Shown here in pieces: positions 45,574-57,900 of a DNA stretch of 64,000 nucleotides. The DNA comes from Helichrysum umbraculigerum (taxonomy: Eukaryota > Streptophyta > Magnoliopsida > Asterales > Asteraceae). Positions within the stretch are counted from its first letter, which is position 1; every line of letters begins with the position of its first letter. The position numbers and the translations under genes are program-made. The notes under the pieces are model-generated. The model was not told the origin of the DNA. It saw only the letters and a program-made list of their open reading frames with translations, and did no database searches. The DNA lies in NCBI GenBank assembly GCA_949592205.1, contig CATIUR010000001.1:337533250-337597249 (forward strand). The letters run 5' to 3'.

Positions 45574-46563
45574 GTGTTGCAGCAGTCAGAACGTGTTAAA
45601 GATAGTGAAAGGTATTCGGATAGCGGCTGCTCGCGACATATGACAGACGATGTATCTCTTCTTGTGGATATTAAACCATACGCAGGAGGATATGTTGCCT
45701 TTGCTGGAGATACTGGAGGAACCATTTCAGGAAGAGGAACGCTAACTAACGGTAATGTTAGTTTTGAAAATGTGAACTACGCGGAACAGCTTACGCACAA
45801 CTTGCTAAGTGTTTCACAGGTCTGTGATAAGGATTATACCACTGCGTTCACAAAGACGGAGTGCGTGATACTGAAGCCTGGGTATGTCATTCCAGAAGAA
45901 TGGGTGTTGCTGAGAGCACCAAGAAAGAATGACACATACATTCTGAACATGAGAACTGTTGAGACTTCAAATGAATATACGTGTCTCTTGTCTAAGGCTT
46001 CTGAAAAGGATTCACTGCTTTGGCACAGACGAATGGGACACATTCATTTCCGAAAAATGAATTTCTTGACTAAAAATGACCTAGTGCTAGGAGTTCCAAA
46101 ACAGTCATTTGCTCTATAGGATGATTGTATCTCTTTCCAAAAAGGAAAGATACGTAAGAAGTCCCATAAGTCTAAGCAGGTGAATTCCATTGATGCACCA
46201 TTGGAACTACTGCATATGGATCTTTTCGGTCCAGTCTCTACAAAAAGCATTGGTGGTCGGTCTTATTGCTTGGTAGTTACTGATGACTACTCAAGGTTTT
46301 CGTGGGTTTACTTTTTGACCACAAAGGGGGAGACTCCTGATATTTTGGTGTATTTGTTGGACAAATTGGCAAATCTGTGCAACTTAAAGGTGAAAAGGAT
46401 ACGAAGCGACAATGGAACTGAATTCAAGAACTCAACTCTCGAATTGTTTTGTGCTACAAGAGGTATTGAGCATCAATTTAGTGCTCCGAGAACTCCACAA
46501 CAGAATAGAGTTGCAGAAAGAAAGAACAGGACAATCATCGAGAGACAGCTCAGACTATGTTAG
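45574..46563 (+). pseudogene. Protease and integrase of the inner SIRE-like element
   Basis: The copia protease shows DSGCSRHMT with the catalytic DSG near 45620 and NLLSVSQVCDKDY further on. The pre-integrase domain has LLWHRRMGHIHFRKM (HH part of the zinc finger). TAG at 46117-46119 interrupts before the second half of the finger, where one expected Cys reads as Phe. The integrase core shows LLHMDLFGPV, RIRSDNGTEFKN and RVAERKNRTIIE, providing the D, D and E residues. A frameshift at about 46550 moves the remaining pol to another frame. The region normally processes the polyprotein and inserts the cDNA. Confidence 0.88.
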
Positions 46564-49109
46564 CTGACTCCAAGTTACCAATCATCTTCTGGGCTGTGGC
46601 AGTTAATACTGCCTGTTATGTTCTCAACAGAGTGCTCACGGTTAAGAAAAAGAACAAAACATGTTATGAACTTTTTAATAACCGTAAGCCAAATCTGCAG
46701 TTTCTAGAACCATTTGGGTGTCCATGCATGATCATGATTACAAAAGATAAGGTCTCTAAGTTTGGTGATAAAGCTGTTGAAGGGATTTTTCTTGGATATT
46801 CAGTCAACTCTCCGAACGAAAGAGTCTACAACAAATCAACGAATCAGATTGAGGAACATTTTGAAGTGAAATGTTTAAGGTATACAGAACCTCCTCAAGG
46901 AACGGGTCCGGATTGGTTTTTCAACTATGGAAACCTCTTCAACTCTTTCAATATTCCAGAAGAAGATGATATGGAAGAATTGGTTTCTATACTTCATGGA
47001 CTTGATCTTACTCAAGATACACCTGTTAATAAACCATCCGACCCATCTCCCAATGCAACACCCGCACCTTCACCAACTAATCCTACACCTTCACAAACAA
47101 CACCCACACCACCACAAACAACAACCAAACCACCACCATCTACACCTACACCTACACCATCTTCTACTCCACCATCTTCGGCTGCTCCTTCTAAAACAGT
47201 TTATAACCACACAAAGGAGCTTCCATATGATCCAAACATGCCTCCTTTAGAGGAATCTCAAGAAGAAGATGAAGTGGAAGAAACAATGGCCTACTCTCAT
47301 TTATATACTCCTGAAGATGAAGGAGAAGAAGAAGAGTTAGCCTTTCCTGAGTCTGCTGCTACTCCCGAAACTGAGGGAGATTTGAACAATCTGGGTGTGG
47401 ATCTTGTGCCAACCGCCATACCAGAAACTCGTATACATAAGGATCACCCCATTGATAATATCATTGGTGATCCTCATGCATCTGTTCAAACACGACAACA
47501 AGCAAAGCAGACTTCAGCTCAGCAGCTTTTGGGACTTATAGCTCATATAGATTCATGTCATTTGTCTCAAATTGAACCTAAAAAGGTTGAACAAGCCTTA
47601 AAGGATCCATCTTGGGTCGAGGCTATGCAGGAGGAACTATAGCAAATAAACAAGATGAATGTTTGGGAAATTGTTCCTCTACCCAAGGGTGCTCACTTGA
47701 TGGGTACTCGTTGGGTTTACCGTAACAAGATGGATGATCGTGGGACGGTTATTCAAAATAAAGCCCGTCTGGTAGTTCAAGGATATAGTCAACAAGAGGG
47801 TATTGACTATGATGAAGTTTTTGCTCCTGTTGCCCGTTTGGAATCAATTCGAATTTTTCTAGCCTATGCTTCTTTTAAAGGATTCCGTGTGTATCAACTT
47901 GATGTAAAGTGTGCTTTTCTATATGGAGATGTCGATGCAGTGATTTATGTATGTCAGCCTCCTGGTTTTGAAGACCCAAAGCATCCTAATTATGTTTGCA
48001 AGCTGAAGAAAGCTTTGTATGGTCTTCATCAATCTCCTCGACTTTGGTATGAACGACTAGCCAAGTATCTGCTAAAGAATGGTTTTGATAGAGGTCAGAT
48101 TGATAGCACGCTTTTCATCAAATGGGAAGGAGCGGATTTATTACTTGTGCAGGTTTATGTGGACGACATAATATTCGGATTAACAAATGATCAGTTGTGC
48201 AAGGATTTTGAAAGACTGATGAAAGCTGAGTTTGAAATGAGTGCCATGGGGGAACTCACGTTCTTCCTGGGACTACAGGTCTAGCAGTCTGACAATGGAA
48301 TTTATATACACCAGTCAAAATATGTCACTGACATGTTGAAGCGGTATGAATTGCTCGATTGTAAACATTATGGCACTCCAATTGATATGAAACACAATCT
48401 TGGCCCTAATAAGGATGATGAAGATTGCAAGGAGAAAGACTATCGCTCAATGATAGGCTCTCTCATGTACCTGACTGCCTCAAGACCAGATATAGTGTTT
48501 GTCGTTTCACTCTGCTCTCGATTTCAAGCAAATCCGAAGGTGTCTCATATGAAGGCAGTAAAACGCATTTTTGGATATCTCGCTTTTAGGCCAACTCTGG
48601 GTCTATGGTATTCAAACGAGAAAAACTTTGAGTTAACTGCCTATTCGGATTCGGATCTTGGTGGCTGCAAGATAGATATGAAGTCAACAACTGAAGGATG
48701 TCAGTTCCTTGGATCGCGTTTAGTTTCTTGGCAGTGCAAAAAGCAGACTGCGGTTGCTATTTCCACAGCTGAGGCCGAGTATGTTGCTGCTGCAAGTTGC
48801 TGTTCTCAAGTTCTTTGGATTCAGCACCAACTACGTGATTACGGGTTCAATCTCTCTATGACTCCTATTTACATTGATAATACAGCTGCTATATCTATCA
48901 CACACAATCCCGTACAGCACTCTAAGACCAAACATATCGAACTTAGGTTCCACTTTATACGGGATTGCTTTGAGAAACACCTTATAGATGTCGTACATAT
49001 AGAAACCCTTAAGCAGTGTGCGGACCTTTTCACAAAAGCCTTTTTGCGATCACGTTTTATTGAACTGGTCAATATGATAGGTTTAAGGTTCTTTCAATCA
49101 AAGAAATAA
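46557..49109 (+). pseudogene. Integrase C terminus, reverse transcriptase and RNase H of the inner SIRE-like element
   Basis: After the frameshift the integrase C terminus continues (EPFGCPCMIMITKDK), then a Thr/Pro-rich linker (about 47020-47190). Reverse transcriptase has GTRWVYRNKMDDRGT, FAPVARLESIRIFLAY, LDVKCAFLYGDV and the catalytic VYVDDIIFG. RNase H shows AYSDSDLGGCKID, AISTAEAEYVAAA and YIDNTAAISI. In-frame TAG codons at 47640-47642 and 48282-48284 interrupt it; both precede CAA or CAG. The frame ends at 49107-49109. The motifs place it in the SIRE lineage. Confidence 0.9.
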
Positions 49110-50317
49110 TTTGTGACTTGGATTTTTTTTTGTTTTAAATTCATTAAAAAAAAAAAATCGCAATAGCCACTCTTTATACTCTTTAGTATTAAAGAAAACG
49201 CAAGGTTGCAACATTTTTAAAATAGACGTTGAAGTTGTGTCTGTAAACAACTTGGGATATGATAGTACATCGGGTGACATGCACAAAATGGAATTTTAAG
49301 GTTTATCTTGGATGTGTCAGTAGGTTTATATGACACACTTAAAACAGTTTCTATCTAAATTGTCTTCATTACACGATGTATTGGTAGGCATGATACACAC
49401 CGGTTTGTGAGTGAGTAAGAAGTAATATTAAAACTTGTCTATTACTTTGTGAAAAATATTATATGATGTATGACATAAGTCTTAATTGATAAATGGAAGT
49501 ACTATCATACACTGTGATAATTATTATGTAAATGTAAAATTGGCATATAGTAATAATATGATTATTCGCCTAACTAATGGTGACTATTGTTGTACTCACG
49601 TACAGACCTGAATCCATTAGTTATGCAAATAGTCTCAAACTTGTTATGTTCATACTAAGGGACCCTCTGTTGTACTATGTACAGATCTGGGGCCACTAGT
49701 ATCTTCATAGTCGGTTTGATGTATGCCTAAATATAAATATCAAGTGTATGTTACGAGAAAACCGAGATAAACTTGGTCTTGTAATCTCTACCTTGTGTGA
49801 ATATGCAGTGTTTGTTTTACTGAAGTTTATCAGTATATCATATAATAGGTTTCTCAAAATTAATAGTCAAACTAACAATAATAGTTAGCTTACAAATACA
49901 GATGTAACATGTTTAAGTGGATAAACAATACCAATAATCGTCTTGAAATAATTTTTATAAAAGATGTTTTAAATGTGCCATGTAAATTTAAAGTGGACAA
50001 ATATACTGATGATCGAAATAACACTTACCATTCCTAATAATTGCATGTTATTCCGATATGATCCCTAATCAGACAAAACAACTCCGTCACCAAAAATAGA
50101 GTGTTAGTAATTTTATTCTGTTATAATTTTACTTTTTGTGATAATTAAAGAAAATACCAAAAAGATTCTTTATTTTATTTTATTTTCTTTTATGTTTTCT
50201 TTTATTCTACGTTATTTTTCCCAAGTCATTAGTCATTTGGATATCATTTGCTAAAATAATGAGTTAACTGTTTTGAAAATTCAAAATCGACTCAAAATTA
50301 CATCCTAACTGCTTTAT
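49110..50317 (+). other. Spacer between pol and the third-ORF promoter region
   Basis: It is AT-rich with no supported gene. A T run and an A run near 49123-49157 form an inverted pair. Confidence 0.6.
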
Positions 50318-51164
50318 GCGACGTCATTATTGCCGTCGCTTGCGACGTCCCAATCTACGTCGCACATAGGGTTAGACTATATATAGTCTCAACCGCGACG
50401 TAACACATCACACTATTCACTATACACTAGCGACGTAGCGTGCGACGTAAGAATCGGCGATTTGCGACGTAGCGATTTTTCGTGCATATTTGGTTCGTTT
50501 GTGATTTAGAGCCGTTTTCATTCACGTAGTATTGTTCCACTCGTTATTCCGCACACTTAGGTACCACTTTTACCTCTTTTCACCGTGTAATTATGCGATA
50601 ATTGTTATTTATGTATTACGGTTTAAAGGGTTTCGGGTTTGGGATAAATTCGATGGTGTATTGTGTGATGTAACTGTTATAAATTATATTTTCGTGATCG
50701 CCATCGTTAGCCGCACCTTTTCGTGCGTTTGTTTTTGAAAACCCCTAAAATCGAGGGTTAGGGTTTCTGGGTTGGGGACGACTGTTCGTCGTTGCGACGT
50801 CAGCTGCGATGTAGAGTTCTACGTCGCACTAATTTGTTATTATATAATTGTCTACGTCGCCCTTCCCTACGTCGCCTTTTACCGCGACGTCCTAAGCGAC
50901 ATCCGTTACTACGTTGCTATTTTTATTTAATGTGATTAAATTCACAATAAATTGCAAAATGCGACGTCCCTCTTGACGTCGCTCGAATTTTCTGCGACGT
51001 CAAGTGTTACGTCGCTCTGCAATTTATTTTGATTTTTGGCGCCGTACATCTCTACGTCGCTATGTATTATGCGACGTCAGTACCTACGTCGCTACTTCCA
51101 GGAAGTTTGTAAAACTTTTGCTAATCTGTTTCGAGTTGCAAACTGTTCCTTTCTTTTTACAGAT
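50318..51164 (+). promoter_or_regulatory. Promoter-like and leader region of the inner third ORF
   Basis: A TATATATAG box is at 50378-50386. 22-nt dyads of the GCGACGT-N8-ACGTCGC type lie at 50318-50339, 50342-50363, 50806-50827, 50896-50917, 50961-50982, 50994-51015, 51039-51060 and 51071-51092, some with one or two arm changes. A candidate donor CACACTTAG|GTACCAC (50561) pairs with the acceptor TTTTTACAG (ends 51162), two bases before the ATG. The same acceptor and ATG context occurs in the outer element. The element thus appears to have a second transcription unit; this is inference. Confidence 0.6.
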
Positions 51165-53869
51165 ATGGCTCTTGTTTTCGAAGCACGTCACAATACTGCT
51201 GCCTATCTTGATGATACTTCAGATAAGGCTGCACCGTATCGTCCAATGATCGCATTTTTGAGACGTTCGAGGGTATTTCATGCGATCTCCGACAACACCG
51301 TAGTTTTTGGGAATCTGATAAACCCATTCTGGAGAAACGCAAATGTTATTACTGACAACAATGTTCGCCGATTGGTCTCTACAGTTCTTGGTACAGAGAT
51401 CACGATTACAGAACAGAGTATTCGGGAACTTCTACAGCTGAACGATCAACCGCATATGCCAGTCAGCTTCGATCCAAATTTTGTTGCAGGGGCTATGCAG
51501 AGAATTGGATATCCTGGAATTCCTACTGATCAGTATAGGAAAGCGAATCTCACACGTGTTTGGAGATATTTGATGCACGTGATTATTGTTTGTTTGGGAA
51601 ATAGGAAAGCTGGAACGGATGGGATGAGCAGAAGTCTGGCTTCTGCTATGTTAGCTTTAGTATACAACAAGCCATTCAATTTCTCTGGTTTTATATTCAA
51701 GGCTATGGTCGACAATGCAAACGCCGGGGATCAGAAATGGGTATTATATCCGAGGTTTATTCAGTTGCACATCAATCGCCATCATCCAGATCTTCAGGCA
51801 CAGGGTGATATTGATCAGCGACTAAAGATCTCACCGATGATGAATCGGATCTTTACCATTTGTGCAGGTTATGAAAGAGGGGTTCAGGCGCCACCAGATG
51901 TTGCCCTGTTTGGTCATATTGTTGATGAGAATTACGTGCCGCCCCCGGAACCTCAGTATATGGACATTCCGGCACCACAGCAACCGCAGCAACCGCTTGT
52001 GAACATCCCTGTTCAAGCTGCGGGGGAGCATGTGGATGCTATTTTGGAAAACATTGAGCAATTTGGGCATGTTGACTCGGACAATTCAGCATCTCATGAC
52101 ACAGTTGAGGGTTCTGATTCTGAAGCTACAGAAAATGTAGGTCCTCAGGATGGTGGTCTGACGCCTGAGCATTCGGACGGTACAGTTCCGCACCCTTCAG
52201 AGATGGAAAATATCCGGCTTACCGATTCATTCCGATATTTGAGAATTCAGCGTCGGATCAGGGCAGGACGTAAGTATGTTCCTCCGCGGGATACTGGGAA
52301 ACATACTCGAGGTGACGATTATGAAGATGTTACTTATCGACCTAGTCGTCGTCCTCGTCGTTCTTCGTCAGCAAAAGCTTCAGTCAACCCGTCGCTGTAA
52401 GATGATTTTGCGATTCAACCGACTCCAGCGTTCATGCAAAAGATGATGGATGATATCTTGAGGATGCAGCAGAGGATGAAAGCTCAAGATGAAAAGATTG
52501 CTGAGCAAGCTGCGCTGATTGAGGTTCAAGCTAAGGAGCTTGAGGAAACAAAGCTCAGAGTTAATGTTTTGGAGGCTAGGTCTAGTGCCTCGGGGGAGAT
52601 TGGGTTTGGGGGCCCAAATGTAGAGTCACTAGGACCTGAAAATGTAACCCCCACTCCTGTAATTGAAAATGTTAATGAAACTATTCCTCGTTTGGATTAC
52701 TTTTGTGTTGATGATATTCCAGGATAGCCGAGACCGCTGGCCGTTGACTACTCATTCGCTGATTTATCGTTTATTCAGAGAATGGCCAGTGGAGTTGGTT
52801 CTGAGGAAGAAACTGAAAATGTTTTCGATATGGATGATGATATTTCGATTGAAGATGAACAGTTAGATTCAGATGAAGTTTATGATGATGCACAATCTGG
52901 GGAAATTTATGATGGTGCACCGATTATAGAATCTGACTCAAGTGAAGATGAGAGGCCTGCTAAAGTTCAACGTGGAGAATCAAGTTCTTCTGCAAAGCCT
53001 GCTCAAGAATCGACATCAACTCCAGCTCAAGAGACACAGGCACCGGACTCAGCAGCTCAAGAATCTACGGATATTCCAAGGAAATATACTGCTGATGCAA
53101 AGAAAGAAAGAAACAAGCAATGGTGGCCTAAGGGACGAAATCCAGTTCCATTCCAGTTAAATGTCAAGTTTACCGGGTTAGTCGAAATTACACCGGAGTT
53201 ATTAAAAGCTGGAAGTGTCAGAGAAATCTGTTTATGATTAAGAGAGAGGATGGAGTTCAGTACTTCAAAATGCATTTTGATCGATTAAGCACGTTGCCAA
53301 AAGGAGAGATTAATCGATTAGCTCAGCTTAAATTGATTAATCCGTTCGAGAATGATTATGCCGAGTTTATTCAGAGGAATTTACGTCGAGAAGTTTTATC
53401 GTAGAAATATTCCAAGTTGAAACCGACGTTGGGTACTCGGTATACGTTCAAAAAGAAAATTGATCCAGTTACCAGGAAGCCAATGGTTAAAGTTCATTAT
53501 CCACCAGCTAACTGTTTGACTGAGATACCTCTGGAACCAGTTCCTTATTATTTTCTGCGAAGACTTGTTAAATGGGAACTCGATTCACAAACTAGTGAAG
53601 CGGTTATTACTTTTGTACTAGATTCAGAACCGTGGCCAGAAGTTGGAGGTATTTGGAATTTGAGACAATCAAAGTTTAGATTGTATGATCCGATGAGTTT
53701 GATTAACTTTCATGAAAAAGATTTGAGAAAACTCTATGTTGATCGGATTCGTGTTGGTCAGAAGAATGAGTTTAACAAACGTTTGGCCGAACAATTTTAC
53801 AAAGTTGTTACTGTTTGTGTAACTCATGGAATTCATGCTGACGGACAATTTCCTGCGGGCTGGGTTTAG
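51165..53869 (+). pseudogene. Third ORF of the inner SIRE-like element (coding part without introns)
   Basis: It starts at ATG 51165 right after a TTTTTACAG acceptor. One frame runs to 53237 with in-frame stops at 52398-52400 (TAA) and 52725-52727 (TAG). The protein continues in another frame from about 53234 to 53869 with TAG at 53402-53404. N-terminal domain (about 250 residues) has FLRRSRVFHAISD and MLALVYNKPFNFSGFIF. Then come a coiled segment (about 52434-52590), an acidic, Ser-rich region (52800-53060) and a C-terminal module (VHYPPANCLTEIPLEP, FRLYDPMSLINFHEKDLRKL). I know this family only as a retroelement-associated ORF in Asteraceae, where proteins get annotated as synaptobrevin/longin-like, a label I doubt. 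Function unknown. Confidence 0.75.
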
Positions 53870-53913
53870 ATGATGAAACTTTTTGAAGACCAAGCTGAAG
53901 ACACGGGAGAGTT

Positions 53914-54328
53914 TGTTGATGCAATTTGTGTGTCTGTCAGTTGGTCTAGCTCGTAGTTCGTTTTGTTATTAGATTTGTGTTTCCTGACTCCTGCGACGTT
54001 GTCTGTAACGTCACAGGTGCGACGTCAGGTTTTGGGCCTGCGAGGTAGTTAACGTCGCATGGGCTTGGGCCTGCGACGTCGTGTGCGACGTCGCAGGTGC
54101 CAGAGTTTGTATAAATTCGTATTTACGTTTTCTATTTAGGGTTGACGAAACCCTAAACGCCAATCAGTCGAAATCTCTGTAAGCTAGTCGATTACAAGCA
54201 ATAAAGAACGTTTTAGTTTGATCTTAATCGTGTTTCATAGTTTGCTTATTGTGTTTGTGATCTAATCGTTTATTCCGCAAGCGATTGGATTGACTCGGTT
54301 CCGTTAGATCCTAGTATAGGGACAAACA
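53914..54328 (+). repeat. 3' LTR of the inner SIRE-like element
   Basis: It is the same length as 38936-39350 with six noticed differences. TSD GTAAA follows. Confidence 0.95.
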
Positions 54329-54333
54329 GTAAA

Positions 54334-54987
54334 TATATCGTTTGATTGTGTTAAAACTAACAAAATCATCGATTTTAAGTTTAAACTCGCGACGGCTGTT
54401 CATCGAACGAGTTGAACCTTTGATTCAACTCGCAGCGAGTTGACTAGCGGATCGAGTTGATTAGCGGATCGACCAACGAGTTGACCTACGGATCGACATG
54501 ATTAGCGAGTTCACTTGGCTGCAGTTCCAATAGCGAGTTGATAAGCGAAACGAGTTGAACTCGATTCGCTTAGGTGTCTTATGCGAATCCAGAACTTAAA
54601 TTTAAAAAAAAAAAAAAATTTTAAGAGTTACGACTTTTTAAGTAATAACTAGTATATTTTTGAATTCCTATGACAATGTATATATATATATCGAAAGTCT
54701 ACCGATTCAAAACGTAATCGAGTGGCGTGTTCTAATTTTATATTAGCGGTATATTATATAACATTAACGACTTGAGATTTTTAAAGTTACAAGTAATTAA
54801 TGGAAATTACATATTGGACTTACGACTTATTAGTTATAAGTTATATATGTTATATATATATATACGACTTGAGACAATTATGTAACAAGTTATATATATT
54901 AAATTAAGATGTTTGATGAATACATCTTCATAATACATAATAGTTAACATGCTTTAAATTGTTGTTGTTATTTGTGTTTTTACAGAT
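54334..54987 (+). other. Continuation of the outer third-ORF leader intron
   Basis: AT-rich DNA with GCGAGTTGA and GCGGATCGA words near 54380-54590 ends in the acceptor TTTTTACAG (54977-54985), two bases before the ATG. It joins to 38779-38930 once the inner element is discounted. Confidence 0.5.
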
Positions 54988-57900
54988 ATGGCTCGACAAT
55001 TCGACAAAGGTCACAACATTCTAGTTGATCTGGATGTACGTGCAAAGGGAGCTAGTAAAGTAGCTGAGGTGCTTACATTTTTGGCACGCTCACGTATTTG
55101 ATATGCTGTTACAGCATCTCCACCTATTTCTCAGGCAATTCTGAATGATTTCTGGGCGGATATAGTGCATGACGAATCGGTCAATCCACCAGAGATTCGA
55201 GCAACGGTTAACGGCCAACCTGTTACGTTTTCGGCTGGAAATCTCCATGAGATTTTGCAGCTGGGTACAGAGGAACAGGAGAATGGGGATGTGGAGTATC
55301 CCATGGATTTTATAGAGGGAGCTATCGGACGTATGGGATATACGGGAGATAGACGCGGACGTCAATTCCAGAAGCCTCTGGTTATTGGTCAGTGGAGGTT
55401 TCTGTGGCACGTGATGAATACCGTTTTTGCACCAAAGAAGGGCGGTTTTGATGAGTTAAGCCCTGCTATACTATCGGCTGCACTGTCCCTGGTTTACAAT
55501 AAACCATACAGTTTCTACGATTACATTTTTGGAGAGATTGTGAGACAGATATCGGGTTCTGTCCGATCACGATTTATGGTTTACCCGCGTTTTTGTATGC
55601 TGATTATTAGAGCTCGTCTGCCAGAGCTTGCTATTCCTGAGCCACACTTGCGTGTAGATACTATTGGGCTCAGAGGGTATAATGCTATGTTTCAGCAGAC
55701 TGTGAGAAGGGAAGGGCTTGTGAAGCCTGAGGAGCGAGATCTTTTTGGGTATATTGTCGACCCAAACTACGTGACGCCACCAAATCATGGTTGGTTAGAT
55801 GTTCTTGCTCCTGCTGCTGCTGTTCCAGAGCCTCTAGCTGATGTGGGTCCTGCTGAAGGTCCACAAGAGCTTTTGGAAGACGTATTGGAACAACCTGGAC
55901 GTGCTGGGGAACAGGTGAACCCAGATGTTGCTGCCCAGGTGATACAGGAAGTGCTGGTTGAGCATGATGATGCTACTGATCCCTTGCTACGGGATATTGA
56001 TAGTTATTTTGCACCACCTGAGGTAATATTTTATTTATATAATAATATAGATGCTTAGTTGATAGATTGTTTTTATTAATCATAAATGCATAATATTATT
56101 ATATAATGATTATGATATAGATATTTAGTTGATTAGGTAACATTACTAATTATAAAATATGAATATCATTATATACAGGAAGCTGAGATTGCAGACCCAG
56201 AGGTCATTAGACCTGAGGGTGAGCAAAGGCAGATTGATAGTTCAGCAGTTTTACCTGCTAAGGTATTAAAGCTGAATAATCTTAAATATATATTTATCTA
56301 GTTTGATAGAGTTTTATGTTAATCATAAATGGTAAATATATTTAGGAACCAGTTGGTCCATCTGGCAAGTATGATGGACATACAACTGACGATTCCAGTG
56401 ATACCGAGGATGATCTTGTTGATCTGTCCACGAGTATTCCGGCTGGAATGACTAAGCAACGATCAAGGCTTGAGGTTGATCCTGCTCAGAAGCTGAAGCT
56501 CAAGCGTAAAGTCAATGAACCAGATCCAGATTTCATTGTTCATGATTTGGATGCTGAGGAGACTGTTACTCAGTTGATGAAGCGTCCGAGGACGTTGACT
56601 ATTAGAGAAGGTTAGTATTTATTATAAAAGTTAAATAATCTTAACTTGTTGTTTATCAGGAGTTAAACTGAGACAGTTAATTCTGTATACAGTTGCTCAA
56701 GATACACCACAGGTGGAGAAGGATACACCGGTGGTTTCTGAACAGATATATGTACCGCTTCAGGTATGAGATATAAGTTCTATAACTATAAGTGTTATGC
56801 AATTAATTAGAGTTTGAGACAGAGTCATCTGTAACAATAACTGATTTTAATTGTGTTTAACTTTACAGCATGAGGTTGCTGATCTAGTTCATGCGGCAAA
56901 CTTTCCGACGAATAAAGGAGCTAGATTTACGGCAAACTTGCTTACGCAAGCTTTGTCTCAACCGCATACACCGCTGACAAGAGACTGGCATATTGAGTCT
57001 CTTACACCGCCTGGACCTAGAACGATACATGTTACTCCAACGACTGATGCTGAAAGGATTACGTCCTTAGAGTCGCGAGTAAAGGATTTAGAGAAGCTTA
57101 CTTCTCAGATTCCAGAGCTGGTGTCGAATAATCTTCTTCTTGCTCAGCAGATGCTCAAACAGAGTAAATCTTACAATCTACTGATGAAGACTCATGATAC
57201 TTTGCTTGCGGACTTCAATATTCAGAGACTGAAATTATCTTCCTTGGAGAGTTTGGTCTTGAGAACGCATTCAGGACAGTCTACTCAGGGGGAGATATTG
57301 GTATATTTGGAGTCTTCCAAAGAAAATGAGCTGAAGAGGAAGAGAGATTCAGACAAAGACGATGATCCCAATGCAGCAGAAGGTGGTGAGCAGACTGGTC
57401 CTTCAAAGACTGGTGAGCAAGCTACAATTCAGGAGGAGTCTGGTGGTGATGCAGGTGGTGCTGGAGCTAGTACAAGTGCAGATAAGACTGTACCGGGTGA
57501 TACTGAAGCTGGTAAGATAGCTTAGTATTATCATAGTACTGTAATATTTGTAATAGTTTGTAGTATACAAATGTAAATTTAATTTTATTGTGTAAATATA
57601 TTCGGCTTAAGGTTATTATTATTTTAAGTAAAATATGTTTGATGTAATTTAAGTTTATATAATTATATGTTAAGATAAAATAGTGATCGAAAGTCTTCCG
57701 ACTCATTGAGTAGTCGAGCGGCGTGTTCTGAATAATATCGGCGGTCAAAATTTTATAATAACATATGCATTTTAGACTTGAGAGTTTGCATACTGACAAG
57801 TTAAAAATGTATTAGTTTAACTAGACAAATGATATATAATTTAAAGGTTAAATTGATAATGAATTAGATCAATTAACACTTGGAAATTATATAAGGTAAT

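Larger units (their letters stand above)
38936..54328 (+). mobile_element. SIRE-like Ty1/copia element with third ORF
   Basis: LTRs of 415 bp (38936-39350 and 53914-54328) start TGTTGATGC and end GGGACAAACA, with TSD GTAAA at 38931-38935 and 54329-54333. I noticed six differences between them. The primer site ACTGGTATCAGAGC is at 39351-39364. The order is leader with GCGACGT array, gag (split by a non-autonomous element), protease, integrase, reverse transcriptase, RNase H, a 1.2-kb spacer, a second promoter-like region, and a third ORF. Pol contains several in-frame stops and one frameshift, so it is not autonomous as read. Confidence 0.93.

Noticed and set aside
51165..51950. Synaptobrevin or longin-domain function for the third ORF
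   Set aside because: I recall that label from database annotations of similar Asteraceae proteins, but no longin or SNARE motif is visible, so no function is assigned.
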